DNA of 64,000 nucleotides from Flavobacterium sp. CYK-55 (GCF_018413465.1 NZ_JAHCDK010000008.1:62001-126000); one strand, 5' to 3'. Numbered from the stretch's first letter, positions 48,965-58,698 are shown. Numbers and translations: made by a program. Notes: a model not told the origin generated them from the letters alone.

Positions 48965-51145
48965 ATGAAAAAACTATTGACTTTGGGTCTTTTGGTTTTT
49001 GCGACCACGTTGTTTGCTCAGAAAAAAGTAGCGCAAAAGGTGCAAGAACTTATATCTCGAAATGAAACTTTCCCTTTGTATTCGATACTTTCAGAATCGA
49101 ATCTTCCACTATCGGCAGATGCCAAAAAAACAGTAGACAAAGCCAGTATGGCTGAGTTGCAATTGGATGTTTTGCATCAGTTGATGACCGATCACAAAAA
49201 CACACTTGAAATTACCGTTCCGTATCAGCAAAAAAGCATCACGTTGCAAATGTATCGAGCAGATGTTTTGGCCGAAGGTTTTCACGTAGATACGCCAACA
49301 CAACGAAATATAGGTTACGCTCCGGGTTTGTATTACCGAGGAATCATTAAAGGCGATCAAAACTCATTGGTGGCCTTTAGTTTTTTCAACGATGAATTAT
49401 ACGGAGTGATTTCAGCTGAGGGCATCGGAAACATCGTGGTGGCTAAAATTCGCAAGCAAAACAATACCTCAAATTACTTGGTTTATTCAGATGCGGAGCT
49501 TAAAATCAATCACAATTTCAATTGTCACACCCGTGATAATACCGAGACAACCACAACCACCGCCGATCGTTCGAATAGTGCTTTAAGTCAAAGATGTGTG
49601 ACTATTTATTTTGAAGTCGACAATGATTTATACCAAGACAACAACAGCAATTCGACAACTACAACCAACTGGATGACCGCGGTGTTCAACAACGTACAAA
49701 CTATATACAGTAATGACGGTATCACCACGGCGATTAAGTCTATTTACATTTGGACAACTGCCGATCCGTATGATGGCATCGGAACATCATCCTCAGATTA
49801 TTTGTTCAAATTCAATGAAGTCAGACCCGTTTTTGATGGTGATTTAGGCCAATTGGTAGGCCGTGATGACGGAGGATTGGGCGGAGTAGCTGTGGGTATC
49901 AACGGAATTTGCACGCAAGACAATTTTAGTTATTCAGATTTGTCAATTGATTACAATACTGTGCCCGTATTTTCGTGGACCATTGAAGTGATTACCCATG
50001 AGTTAGGGCATTTGATGGGTTCACCGCACACACATGCCTGCGTTTGGAATGGCAACAATACAGCTATTGACGGTTGTGGCCCAACGGCCAATTCGAGTTA
50101 TGCCGAAGGTAGTTGTGATACGGGTCCTGTTCCATCCAATTCAGTTAAAGGAACCATTATGAGTTATTGTCATTTACTCAATGTCGGGATTAATTTCTCT
50201 AACGGATTTGGTCCACAACCTGCAGCGCGTATTCTTGGGAAAGTTAATGGCGGAACGTGCTTAAGTACTGATTGTATTAACACTTGCATCAATACTGTTT
50301 CAAGTATTTCTACTACAAATGTTACCAGCGGAACGGCTCAAATTACTTGGGTTGACAATTCAGGAACCACCAATTGGCAAGTAGCTGTAACACCTTTTAC
50401 AAGTACCAATATTATTTGGAATAACGTGAGTACACCATCATACAGTGCTGCCGGATTGTCATCAAATGTATACTACAAAGTGCGCGTGCGTCCGATATGT
50501 TCGGGCGGTTTGTTTGCGCCAGATGAAAAAGCCATTGTAATTACCGGAGCCAATTATTGTAGTGGTGTTGCGATCACTGATACAGGAGGAAGTAACGATG
50601 ATTATGAAGATTCAGAATCTTACATCAGAACGATTATTCCGAATTTACCCAACAAAAAAATCCGCTTGACATTTACTGAATTCGATCTCGAGCAAGATTA
50701 TGATTATTTGTATGTCTACGACGGAAATTCAACCAGCGCTAATGATTTGAGTGGAGGAGGTTTCACCGGCAATAGTATTCCTGGGCCATTTGTTTCATCA
50801 GCAGCTGATGGTTCGTTGACGATTAAATTCTACTCTGACGGAGGTGTTACAGCAGCAGGTTACCAAGCGAATATTGCATGTGAGAATGCTTTAGGGAATA
50901 ATGTTTTTGAATCAGATATTGATTTTACTTATTGGCCCAATCCGGTCAAAGGGAATTTGAATATTTCGGCCCGACTCAACTTAAGTGAAGTTATGGTACA
51001 CAACCTTGAAGGTCGTTTGATGTTTCAAAAACAAATCAACAAACCCGATGCGCAAGTTGATTTATCCACATTTGCTCGCGGAACCTATTTCTTTACGCTT
51101 AAATTCGGCGACCGCGAGGCTCATTTTAAAGTGATCAAAAATTAA
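48965..51145 (+). CDS. secreted reprolysin-like zinc metalloprotease with T9SS sorting domain
   Basis: 726 residues with a signal peptide (MKKLLTLGLLVFATTLFAQ). Residues about 20-200 are a propeptide. The catalytic domain has the extended zinc site HELGHLMGSPH (from H345), with SYCHLL as the likely Met-turn region. A fibronectin type III-like domain (about 440-525), a CUB-like domain (about 530-640) and a C-terminal type A T9SS sorting domain (FTYWPNPVKGNLNISARL ...) follow. The enzyme should be exported by T9SS to the surface and degrade proteins for nutrition. Substrate unknown. A UUCG-tetraloop terminator follows. Confidence 0.92.
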   Translation: MKKLLTLGLLVFATTLFAQKKVAQKVQELISRNETFPLYSILSESNLPLSADAKKTVDKASMAELQLDVLHQLMTDHKNTLEITVPYQQKSITLQMYRADVLAEGFHVDTPTQRNIGYAPGLYYRGIIKGDQNSLVAFSFFNDELYGVISAEGIGNIVVAKIRKQNNTSNYLVYSDAELKINHNFNCHTRDNTETTTTTADRSNSALSQRCVTIYFEVDNDLYQDNNSNSTTTTNWMTAVFNNVQTIYSNDGITTAIKSIYIWTTADPYDGIGTSSSDYLFKFNEVRPVFDGDLGQLVGRDDGGLGGVAVGINGICTQDNFSYSDLSIDYNTVPVFSWTIEVITHELGHLMGSPHTHACVWNGNNTAIDGCGPTANSSYAEGSCDTGPVPSNSVKGTIMSYCHLLNVGINFSNGFGPQPAARILGKVNGGTCLSTDCINTCINTVSSISTTNVTSGTAQITWVDNSGTTNWQVAVTPFTSTNIIWNNVSTPSYSAAGLSSNVYYKVRVRPICSGGLFAPDEKAIVITGANYCSGVAITDTGGSNDDYEDSESYIRTIIPNLPNKKIRLTFTEFDLEQDYDYLYVYDGNSTSANDLSGGGFTGNSIPGPFVSSAADGSLTIKFYSDGGVTAAGYQANIACENALGNNVFESDIDFTYWPNPVKGNLNISARLNLSEVMVHNLEGRLMFQKQINKPDAQVDLSTFARGTYFFTLKFGDREAHFKVIKN

Positions 51146-51152
51146 ACATCAG

Positions 51153-51175
51153 CCACTCTTCGGAGTGGTTTTTTT
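51153..51175 (+). terminator. UUCG-tetraloop terminator
   Basis: CCACTC (51153-51158), loop TTCG, GAGTGG (51163-51168), then seven T residues. The next gene's ATG follows at once. Confidence 0.9.
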
Positions 51176-51181
51176 ATGCTT

Positions 51182-51865
51182 ATGAAACGAAAATTATTGC
51201 TTTTGCACGGAGCCTTGGGCAGTTCGGCTTATTTCAAACTGTTGGCATCTATTTTAGAAGAACATTACGATATTCTTACGCTCGATTTTTCAGGCCATGG
51301 CTCAAAAAAGTTCTCTCAAAAAGGTTTCTCAATTGAAGTTTTTGCGCAAGAAGTTTTTGCGTTTTTAGAAGAAAAGGCCATTGAAAAAATAGATATTTTC
51401 GGTTATAGCATGGGCGGATACGTGGCTGTTTATTTAGCACACAAACATCCTGAAAAAGTGGCTAAGATTTTTACTTTGGGCACCAAATGGGATTGGAATC
51501 CGGAGAGTTCTGAGCGCGAAGCTCAAATGCTCAACCCTGAAATTGTCATCGAAAAAGTTCCGAAATGGGCGCAAAGTTTAAAAGAACTTCACGGAGAAAA
51601 TTGGCCTGAATTGATGCAAAAAACCGCACAAATGATGTTAGAAATGGGCCAAAACCCGCCACTAAATCCATCGCAAATGGAGCAAATTCTGACGCCGGTT
51701 TTACTCACCATCGGTGATAAAGATCAAATGGTAAGCATTGATGAAACGCGTCACATCAGTCATCTTTTGCCTCATGCGCAATGCATCGTGCTCAAAGATA
51801 TTCCGCATTCTATTGAACAAATTGACGCTGCTTTTTTAGCCGAAAGTATCCACCATTTTTTCTGA
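51182..51865 (+). CDS. alpha/beta-fold hydrolase
   Basis: 227 residues from ATG 51182 (229 from ATG 51176, which abuts the terminator T-run and is less likely). LLLLHGALGSSAYF (oxyanion-hole HG) precedes the nucleophile elbow GYSMGGYVAV. The acidic residue is in LTIGDKDQMVS and the histidine in IPHSIEQID, giving a full catalytic triad. No substrate can be named. It is convergent with mfd with no gap. Confidence 0.88.
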   Translation: MKRKLLLLHGALGSSAYFKLLASILEEHYDILTLDFSGHGSKKFSQKGFSIEVFAQEVFAFLEEKAIEKIDIFGYSMGGYVAVYLAHKHPEKVAKIFTLGTKWDWNPESSEREAQMLNPEIVIEKVPKWAQSLKELHGENWPELMQKTAQMMLEMGQNPPLNPSQMEQILTPVLLTIGDKDQMVSIDETRHISHLLPHAQCIVLKDIPHSIEQIDAAFLAESIHHFF

Positions 51866-54800
51866 TTACTGAGCCATCAGCTCGATGAGTTCGAGTGCTC
51901 TTCGGATGGATTTTACGTTTTCAAAAGTAATCAGCAAGCGCAAGCCTGAAGCGGTTTGCTTTTCTTTCATGCGACACAGTTGACCTTGTTTTTGCACAAA
52001 CTGCAATACTTTGTGAAACTGCGCCGAAGTGTAGTAATCACTTTGCTGATCCGAAACAAAATAACCGATCATTTTACCTTGCTTGAGCACGAGTTTTTCA
52101 ATACCCAAGTGAGTAGCTAACCATTTTATTTTGATGCTTGACAACAGCGAAACTGCTGGTTTAGGAAGCGGTCCGAAGCGGTCAATGAGTTTGTTTTCGT
52201 AGGTTTTGAGCTCGTCTTCGTTTTTAATCTGACTTAATTCGTTGTACAAATTCAAGCGCTCTGAAATATTGTTGATGTATTCATCGGGAAAGAGCAACTC
52301 AAAATCAGTGTCAATTTGCATGTCTTTGACGTAGTCTTTCTCAGCGGTTTGTTCAGACTCATACAATTCCTTGAACTCATTTTCTTTGAGTTCTTCAATG
52401 GCCTCGTTCATGATTTTCTGGTAGGTTTCGAAACCGATTTCATTGATAAAACCGCTTTGTTCTCCGCCGAGTAAATCACCCGCACCGCGAATTTCAAGAT
52501 CTTTCATGGCAATGTTAAAACCACTGCCAAGTTCGCTGTATTGTTGCAAAGCATGAATACGTTTGCGCGCGTCTTCAGTCATGACCGAGAACGGCGGACA
52601 GATGAAATAGCAGAAGGCCTTTTTGTTGCTTCGGCCCACACGACCGCGCATCTGATGCAAATCAGAAAGCCCGAAGTTATTGGCGTTATTGATAAAAATG
52701 GTATTGGCATTCGGCACGTCCAGACCGCTTTCAATAATGGTGGTGGATACCAAAACATCAAATTCTCCGGTCATAAAGGCGAGCATGAGTTCTTCAAGTT
52801 TACTGCCGTCCATTTGTCCATGGCCCACGCCTATACGCGCATCGGGCACCAAACGCTGAATCATACCGGCGACTTCTTTGATGTTTTCAATGCGGTTGTT
52901 GATAAAAAAGACTTGGCCGTTGCGTTGAATTTCATACGATATAGCATCGCGAATCAGCTCTTCATTAAAACCCACCACACTGGTTTCAATTGGGTAACGA
53001 TTTGGCGGCGGCGTTGAAATAACCGATAAATCACGCGCAGCCATCAGCGAAAATTGTAGCGTTCTCGGAATCGGCGTGGCCGTCAAAGTCAACGTATCCA
53101 CATTGGCCGCAATGGTTTTGAGTTTGTCTTTGACATTAACACCAAACTTTTGCTCTTCATCTACAATGAGCAATCCCAAATCTTTAAACTGTACATTTTT
53201 ATTGACCATTTGATGCGTGCCAATCAAGATGTCGAGTTTGCCTTCGGCAAGTTGTTGCAGCGTTTCGGTTTTTTGTTTGGCGGTTCTAAATCGGTTCAAA
53301 TAACCAATGGTCAACGGCATATCTTTGAGTCGATCCGAAAAAGTTCTAAAATGCTGATACGCCAAAATGGTGGTCGGAACCAAAACAGCCACTTGTTTTC
53401 CGTTGTCAACGGCTTTAAAAGCAGCGCGAATGGCCACTTCGGTTTTGCCGAATCCAACATCGCCACAAACCAAACGATCCATAGGGCGATCACTTTCCAT
53501 ATCGGCTTTGACTTCTTGTGTTGCCTTGAGCTGATCAGGCGTGTCTTCATATATAAACGAGCTTTCGAGTTCGGCCTGCATATAGCTGTCGGGCGCATAG
53601 CGATGGCCTTTTTCGAGTTTGCGCTTGGCATACAACTGAATCAAATTAAAGGCAATATGCTTGACGCGCGCCTTGGTTTTTTGCTTGAGCGCTTTCCAGG
53701 CACTCGAACCGAGTTTGTAGATTTTGGGCGGAGCACCATCTTTCCCGTTGTATTTTGAAATTTTGTGCAGCGAATGAATGCTCACATACACAATATCGTT
53801 GTCGGCATAGACCAATTTGATGGCTTCTTGGGTTTTGCCTTCGACTTGAATTTTTTGTAAACCGCCAAATTTTCCGATGCCGTGGTCAATATGCGTTACA
53901 TAATCGCCCACCGACAAAGTGTTGAGTTCTTTGAGCGTGATGGTTTGCTTTTTGGCGTAACCGTTTTTGATGCTGAACTTATGGTAGCGCTCAAAAATCT
54001 GATGGTCAGTATAACAAGCCAATTGGTTTTCATCATCAATAAAACCTTGGTATAAAGGCAAATTAATCGTGTGATATTGTCGGCTTGACAAGCTCTGACC
54101 TTCGTCTTCGAGGCTTTCAAAAATATCGTGAAAACGCTTTTCTTGCGAAGTATTGCTGCAGAACAAATAATTCTTATATCCATTAAAATGCAACTCGCTC
54201 AAATCGTTCAAAAGCAAATCAAATTGTTTGTTGAACGAAGGTTGCGGTCGTTGCAAGAATTCAAACATTTTAGCTGCCGAAAAAACCGTTTCATGACTGA
54301 GTTCAACCGCCGAAAAATCAAATATTTGTTTGATGATTGCGCTTCCGTTCAAAAATATTTTCTCGGGTTCTACTTGTTGAATCGTGGCGTCAAGGCTTTG
54401 AAAAATCTCGCTGGCTTTGTCAAATAACTTATCGAGTTTTGAAGACAACAGCTGCGTGTTTTGTATCCAAATAACCGTGTTGGGTTCTATATATTGCAGA
54501 AAACTCTCGCGCAATTCTTGGAAGAATTTGTTCTCGACATTCGGAATAATGGCAATCTTTTTTTTCTTTTCAACCGACAATTGCGTTTCAACATCAAAGG
54601 TTCGGATGCTGTCTACTTCATTGCCAAAAAACTCAATGCGGTACGGATGATCGTTTGAGAATGAAAACACATCAATGATACCGCCGCGCACCGAAAATTC
54701 GCCGGGTTCGCTGATAAAATCTACGCGTTTAAATTCGTATTCAAACAAAACTTCGTTGATGAATTCAATTGAAATTTGATCGCCGACCGCTACTTTAAGG

Positions 54801-55225
54801 GTGTTTTTGTCGAGTTCTTTTTTGGTCACGACTTTTTCAAATAAGGCTTCAGGATAGGTGACCATCAGCGCCGGTTTTTTGCGAGAATTGATGCGGTTGA
54901 GCACCTCGGCACGCAACAGCACATTGGCGTTGTCGGTTTCTTCTATTTGATAAGGTCGACGATACGAACCCGGATAAAAAAGCACATCTTCTTCAGAGAG
55001 CATTTGTTCCAGATCGTTGAGGTGATAAGCGGCTTCTTCTTTGTCGTTTAAAATCAGTAAAAAAGGTCGATTACTTTGTTTGAAGACCGATTGAACCACG
55101 AGTGACAAGCCCGAACCCACCAAGCCTTTTACCTGCAATTTACTGCGGTCAAGGTTGAGGTTTTCACTGATTTGCTTGGCTTTTACCGAAGCGTCAAAAA
55201 TCTGAATAACGCTGTTGTTGCTCAA
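51866..55225 (-). CDS. mfd: transcription-repair coupling factor
   Basis: 1119 residues. An N-terminal UvrB-like region (LVGSGLSLVVQSVF, GGIIDVFSF, YPGSYRRPYQIEETDNAN) precedes the RNA-polymerase-interaction domain (SVGDYVTHIDHGIGKFGGL). The SF2 helicase core has Walker A GDVGFGKTEVAIRAA, DEEQ, and TATPIPRTLQFSL, and the C-terminal TRCF domain follows. It removes stalled RNA polymerase and recruits UvrA. The start is TTG 55225: no ATG precedes it in frame before a TAA stop four codons upstream, and the N-terminus matches homologues. Confidence 0.96.
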   Translation of the reverse strand: MSNNSVIQIFDASVKAKQISENLNLDRSKLQVKGLVGSGLSLVVQSVFKQSNRPFLLILNDKEEAAYHLNDLEQMLSEEDVLFYPGSYRRPYQIEETDNANVLLRAEVLNRINSRKKPALMVTYPEALFEKVVTKKELDKNTLKVAVGDQISIEFINEVLFEYEFKRVDFISEPGEFSVRGGIIDVFSFSNDHPYRIEFFGNEVDSIRTFDVETQLSVEKKKKIAIIPNVENKFFQELRESFLQYIEPNTVIWIQNTQLLSSKLDKLFDKASEIFQSLDATIQQVEPEKIFLNGSAIIKQIFDFSAVELSHETVFSAAKMFEFLQRPQPSFNKQFDLLLNDLSELHFNGYKNYLFCSNTSQEKRFHDIFESLEDEGQSLSSRQYHTINLPLYQGFIDDENQLACYTDHQIFERYHKFSIKNGYAKKQTITLKELNTLSVGDYVTHIDHGIGKFGGLQKIQVEGKTQEAIKLVYADNDIVYVSIHSLHKISKYNGKDGAPPKIYKLGSSAWKALKQKTKARVKHIAFNLIQLYAKRKLEKGHRYAPDSYMQAELESSFIYEDTPDQLKATQEVKADMESDRPMDRLVCGDVGFGKTEVAIRAAFKAVDNGKQVAVLVPTTILAYQHFRTFSDRLKDMPLTIGYLNRFRTAKQKTETLQQLAEGKLDILIGTHQMVNKNVQFKDLGLLIVDEEQKFGVNVKDKLKTIAANVDTLTLTATPIPRTLQFSLMAARDLSVISTPPPNRYPIETSVVGFNEELIRDAISYEIQRNGQVFFINNRIENIKEVAGMIQRLVPDARIGVGHGQMDGSKLEELMLAFMTGEFDVLVSTTIIESGLDVPNANTIFINNANNFGLSDLHQMRGRVGRSNKKAFCYFICPPFSVMTEDARKRIHALQQYSELGSGFNIAMKDLEIRGAGDLLGGEQSGFINEIGFETYQKIMNEAIEELKENEFKELYESEQTAEKDYVKDMQIDTDFELLFPDEYINNISERLNLYNELSQIKNEDELKTYENKLIDRFGPLPKPAVSLLSSIKIKWLATHLGIEKLVLKQGKMIGYFVSDQQSDYYTSAQFHKVLQFVQKQGQLCRMKEKQTASGLRLLITFENVKSIRRALELIELMAQ

Positions 55226-55237
55226 TAGAATAGGCTT

Positions 55238-55822
55238 TTATTGGGTGGCTAAATCCGGAATGGCGCGCGAAGGATCTTGCATCATGAGAATATCTGATTC
55301 GCCTTCTTCGAGCGGGATTTTGCTTTTTTGGACAATTTCATTCATTTCGCGATAGAGTGCAGACCAAGCAGCATCGGCATCGGCTACCAAAGTGCTGATT
55401 TTTTTAGCCGGAATCTCGCGAATATTGAGGTATAAATTGATTTGATTGATTTTGGTGGTGAGCGCTGCAATACGCGATTTTACCTCGGGTTTATCAAATT
55501 CTGCTGGAATACTTTTGCTCAGTTCAAGTGCTTTTTTAGACAAACTTTTGGCTTTTTTCTGAAACCCGCCAATTGAACTGCCCGGCGTTTGCATGATTTC
55601 AGAGTTGAATTGTCTGAGTTCAGACCAATTGCGCAACATGTTCTGCGTGTCAGAGCGCAAAGCAGGCGTGTGAAAATGCCAGCCGTTTTTGATTTCATTC
55701 AAAACCAAGGTGCGGGCCTGAAGTGCTTTTTGCTGCTGAATCAATTCATGCTCATCGGTTTGCTGACAAGCCGATGTTAGAACCAACAGACACAAAACCA
55801 AGAGGTGTTTTAAATTCATCAT
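55238..55822 (-). CDS. uncharacterised lipoprotein upstream of mfd
   Basis: 194 residues from ATG 55822 (or 55819). The signal peptide ends in LTSAC, a lipobox with the lipidated cysteine at about residue 20. The mature protein is almost all alpha-helical, with heptad-like stretches such as KAKSLSKKALELSKS and IAALTTKINQINLYLNI. No known domain is recognised. It is 12 nt upstream of mfd and shares its strand. The reading frame runs on to 55969 into the divergent threonine dehydrogenase start region, which was rejected. Confidence 0.8.
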   Translation of the reverse strand: MMNLKHLLVLCLLVLTSACQQTDEHELIQQQKALQARTLVLNEIKNGWHFHTPALRSDTQNMLRNWSELRQFNSEIMQTPGSSIGGFQKKAKSLSKKALELSKSIPAEFDKPEVKSRIAALTTKINQINLYLNIREIPAKKISTLVADADAAWSALYREMNEIVQKSKIPLEEGESDILMMQDPSRAIPDLATQ

Positions 55823-55959
55823 TGTATTATTGAGTCGCAAATTTACAAAGGTAAACTGAAAGAAATTCAACTGATTATTGTTTGTGTTGTGTTTTTGTGC
55901 ATTAATTACCATTTTCAGCCGCTCAAATTGCTTTATCTTTACACACAAATCGAAAACAA

Positions 55960-56898
55960 ATGAACACAAAAATACTGATTATTGGCGCTTGCGGACAGAT
56001 CGGAACTGAACTGACCATGCGATTGAGAAACCTTTACGGAATTGAAAATGTCGTAGCTTCAGATATTCGAAAACTCAACAACGAAATCGTCAACAACGGT
56101 ATTTTTGAAGTAGTCAACGCGCTTGATTACAACCAAATCGAACATCTTATTGAGCAATATCAGATTACCGATGTGTATTTGATGGCAGCTTTATTATCAG
56201 CCACAGCCGAAAAAAACCCAGCCTTTGCTTGGGATTTGAATATGAATTCGCTTTTTCACGTGCTCAATTTGGCCAAAGCCGGAAAAATCAAAAAAATATT
56301 TTGGCCTTCGAGCATTGCGGTTTTTGGCCCGACCACGCCCAAAGAAAACACCCCACAATACACCATTATGGAACCGACCACGGTATACGGCATTTCTAAG
56401 CAAACCGGTGAGCGTTGGTGCGAGTATTATCATCATCAATACGGTGTGGATGTGCGCAGCATTCGGTATCCGGGCTTGATTAGCTGGACCACTGAACCCG
56501 GTGGCGGAACCACAGATTACGCTGTGGATATTTACCACAAAGCTTTAAAACAAGGAACTTTTGAGTGTTTTTTATCTGAAAATTCAAAACTTCCGATGAT
56601 GTATATGGACGATGCGATTCGCGCAACCATTGAAATCATGCAGGCACCGAGCGAGCAGATTAAAATTCGCTCATCGTATAATTTGGCAGGTGTTAGTTTT
56701 ACTCCGGCTGAGGTTGCGGAGGATATCCAAAAACATCTTTCGAACTTTAGCATTACTTATAAACCGGATTTTCGTCAGAAAATAGCCGACAGTTGGCCGG
56801 CAAGCATTGATGACAGTTCTGCACGCCAAGATTGGAATTGGAAGCACAGCTTTGATTTATCAGCCATTACCGAAGAAATGCTGCGCAATTTGAAATAA
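55960..56898 (+). CDS. L-threonine 3-dehydrogenase, SDR (NAD-dependent epimerase-like) type
   Basis: 312 residues. The Rossmann motif is ILIIGACGQIGTELTMRLR (GxxGxxG, residues about 8-14). The catalytic motif is PTTVYGISKQTGE (YxxxK) and the substrate segment RYPGLISWTTEPGGGTTDYAVDI. PMMYMDDAIRATIEIM is also characteristic. This is the short-chain TDH that makes 2-amino-3-ketobutyrate from threonine, for glycine formation or catabolism. The partner 2-amino-3-ketobutyrate CoA ligase is not in the window. Confidence 0.92.
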   Translation: MNTKILIIGACGQIGTELTMRLRNLYGIENVVASDIRKLNNEIVNNGIFEVVNALDYNQIEHLIEQYQITDVYLMAALLSATAEKNPAFAWDLNMNSLFHVLNLAKAGKIKKIFWPSSIAVFGPTTPKENTPQYTIMEPTTVYGISKQTGERWCEYYHHQYGVDVRSIRYPGLISWTTEPGGGTTDYAVDIYHKALKQGTFECFLSENSKLPMMYMDDAIRATIEIMQAPSEQIKIRSSYNLAGVSFTPAEVAEDIQKHLSNFSITYKPDFRQKIADSWPASIDDSSARQDWNWKHSFDLSAITEEMLRNLK

Positions 56899-56925
56899 AA
56901 AAACCGCCTTGTTTGAAGACGGTTT
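56895..56925 (-). terminator. terminator of the truncated hemoglobin gene
   Basis: Leftward, AAACCG (56925-56920 complement) pairs with CGGTTT (56906-56901 complement) with an added CTT/AAG extension after one mismatch. A T-run (complement of 56897-56903) follows. It may also work rightward for the threonine dehydrogenase gene, though the T-run there is short. Confidence 0.7.
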
Positions 56926-56946
56926 GATATGAAAGATTTTTTTGAT

Positions 56947-57540
56947 TTATGGCGCTTGAACAATCGGGCTTCTAAGCGATTCAAGTACAGCAACCACATC
57001 TGCATATAGCTCTGTATTGGCCGCCACACCGTTGGCCTGAGCCGCCGCTCCTACATAACCTTCAAATTTGTCGTAATCGGCATTGGTAGATTTGACGCCC
57101 ATTCTTGGGTTCGTGGCCGGATTATGTGCATCTACCATGTTTTTTCCTTCGTATTTGTTTACAGCATTGGTTCCGCCGGTATTGTACGAAAAGAAATCCG
57201 TTAAATTATCTGTCAAAACGGCTAGATTGGTGGTGTTTCCGGCGCCAACTTCGGCCAAAAGCGGCGAGAAATGAGCGCTTAAATTACCGGGAGCCCCAGC
57301 CTGAATGTCGGCAACAATAAGTTGCACGGTTGAATTAACTACTTTTCGGTAGCTCAATCTTCCGGCCTCAATCATGGTTCCGGTGGGTGCATCCGGATCT
57401 TGAACGAGCGTTGTTCCGCCTAATCGTTGGTAAATAGAAGGTTTTGAAGGTGTTGATTCGTCGTCATCCTTGCTGCATGCAGTGAGCGAGATGCACAATA
57501 TAGACAAACCCAAAAGCAAAAAATTTGATTGTTTTTTCAT
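56947..57540 (-). CDS. lipoprotein group 1 truncated hemoglobin-like protein
   Basis: 197 residues. The signal peptide ends in LTAC, a lipobox with the lipidated cysteine at residue 22. The body shows the truncated hemoglobin pattern: SIYQRLGGTTLV at the first helix, LTDNLTDFFSYNTGGTNAVNKYEG with the characteristic GG, and NMVDAHNP giving the likely proximal histidine (H about 140). YDKFEGYVGAAAQANGV and VLESLRSPIV follow. A periplasmic or outer-membrane-anchored trHb is unusual and probably binds O2 or NO, or serves heme or redox chemistry. The length exceeds a minimal trHb because of a long helical insert. It sits beside two paralogous small membrane proteins. Confidence 0.75.
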   Translation of the reverse strand: MKKQSNFLLLGLSILCISLTACSKDDDESTPSKPSIYQRLGGTTLVQDPDAPTGTMIEAGRLSYRKVVNSTVQLIVADIQAGAPGNLSAHFSPLLAEVGAGNTTNLAVLTDNLTDFFSYNTGGTNAVNKYEGKNMVDAHNPATNPRMGVKSTNADYDKFEGYVGAAAQANGVAANTELYADVVAVLESLRSPIVQAP

Positions 57541-57559
57541 GATTTTGAATGTTTAGTGA

Positions 57560-57979
57560 TTAAATATATTGGTGAACTATTTTAGATAACTCATAATAAA
57601 AACCCTCTTTTTTCATCGCCGGGCAAACTTGTTTGGATGATAAAGCAGTATTTACTTCAAATCTTTGTGCTTTGTAATCGCCTTTTTGCATGAGTTCGGC
57701 GAAGACTTTTTTGGAGTCAGCAATGCGATTGTCATGAAAATAAACAACCACATTTTTTTTGACCAAAACATCTTTTTTGACACCGGGTATTGATTCGATT
57801 TTTTGACGAATTTCTACTGCGCCAATTGAGTCGAACGGCTTTTCAAAATCAATGCGACTGATTTGAATTGTAGCATTTTCAGGAGGTTTTACCAAGGCAA
57901 TATGAATCACCAATGCGCAAAATAAAAGCAAGCCGGTTCCTGTAAGCCCTAGAAGGACTAGTTTGATTTTCTTTTTCAT
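57560..57979 (-). CDS. membrane-anchored small protein, paralog 1
   Basis: 139 residues. One N-terminal membrane helix (about 7-29) is followed by a beta-alpha-beta-beta-alpha-beta type domain: ISRIDFEKP, EIRQKIESIPGVKKDVL, NVVVYFHDN, FAELMQKGDYKAQRF. This is like a heavy-metal-associated (HMA) fold but without the CxxC metal site; its lone cysteine is in KQVCPAM. It is a paralog of the gene at 58184, same length and same conserved SIPG and FHD. Function unknown. It is 19 nt upstream of the truncated hemoglobin gene. Confidence 0.8.
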   Translation of the reverse strand: MKKKIKLVLLGLTGTGLLLFCALVIHIALVKPPENATIQISRIDFEKPFDSIGAVEIRQKIESIPGVKKDVLVKKNVVVYFHDNRIADSKKVFAELMQKGDYKAQRFEVNTALSSKQVCPAMKKEGFYYELSKIVHQYI

Positions 57980-57999
57980 TTTCTAAGTTTTTATTTTGT

Positions 58000-58033
58000 A
58001 AAAACCGCCTGCCATCATTCAAATGACAGGCGG
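58000..58033 (-). terminator. terminator between the two paralogs
   Basis: Leftward, CCGCCTG (complement of 58033-58027) pairs with CAGGCGG (complement of 58011-58005), extended by CAT/ATG past one mismatch. Five T residues follow (complement of 58004-58000). Confidence 0.7.
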
Positions 58034-58183
58034 GAGCAAATCTAACATTGTGTTAGAAATCCAGGGTTTTCATGATGCAGTGATTCTGCGGTTTTAGTTT
58101 TATAAAGCTGCCCTGACAGCTATCTTAGGTCGGGTTGATTGGGAAAAAGGGTGTTGTTGAATACTATTAATTTCAAATGTTGA

Positions 58184-58603
58184 TTAAAACGGATCTCGAA
58201 TAGCAACGGCCAAATGATGAAATTTTCCTTTGGCTTCAAGACGAGCAAGTTGTACACTTGATATGTCATTGATATGAATTTTCCGGGCATTGTATTTACC
58301 TGTTGAACATAATTTTTGAATAATTTCTTCTTTGTTACAACTTTGTGAATCGTGAAAACAAACCATAGAATTATTACAGATGATAATGTCTCGGCCCATA
58401 CCTGGAATTGATTGCATCAACATTTTTATTTCTATTTTATCTGCTGAGCTCAGTGGTTTTTGAAATTCAAATTTGCTGATTTCAAGTTGACTTTTATCAA
58501 GCGGTTGACTCATTGCAAAATGCGTGAGTAAAACAATCAGTAGCATCAGCGATACTCCAAGAGCGGCGACCAATGTGATTTCAATTTTTTTTCGAAGTTT
58601 CAT
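58184..58603 (-). CDS. membrane-anchored small protein, paralog 2
   Basis: 139 residues, the paralog of the 57560 gene. N-terminal membrane helix (about 9-31), then LEISKFEFQKPLSSADKIEIKMLMQSIPGMGRDIII, MVCFHDSQ and GKYNARKIHIND. The HMA-like fold is shared, again without CxxC. Its own cysteines (CNNSMVCFHDSQSCNKEE) differ from those in paralog 1. It is separated from paralog 1 by 204 bp that holds a terminator, so it is probably transcribed on its own. The role may relate to the nearby truncated hemoglobin lipoprotein, by position only. Confidence 0.8.
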   Translation of the reverse strand: MKLRKKIEITLVAALGVSLMLLIVLLTHFAMSQPLDKSQLEISKFEFQKPLSSADKIEIKMLMQSIPGMGRDIIICNNSMVCFHDSQSCNKEEIIQKLCSTGKYNARKIHINDISSVQLARLEAKGKFHHLAVAIRDPF

Positions 58604-58666
58604 GGCATTTAGATTTAGGTTGTTTTGGCCATGTACGCAACAACAACAAAAGTGGTTTTAAAAAAA

Positions 58667-58698
58667 GCAAAAAAAATCCTGCTGTAAGGGAGCAGGAT
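58667..58698 (-). terminator. terminator of the DUF4440-like gene
   Basis: ATCCTGCT (58676-58683) and AGCAGGAT (58691-58698) form an 8-bp stem with a 7-nt loop. Read leftward, an eight-T run follows (complement of 58669-58676). Confidence 0.82.
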
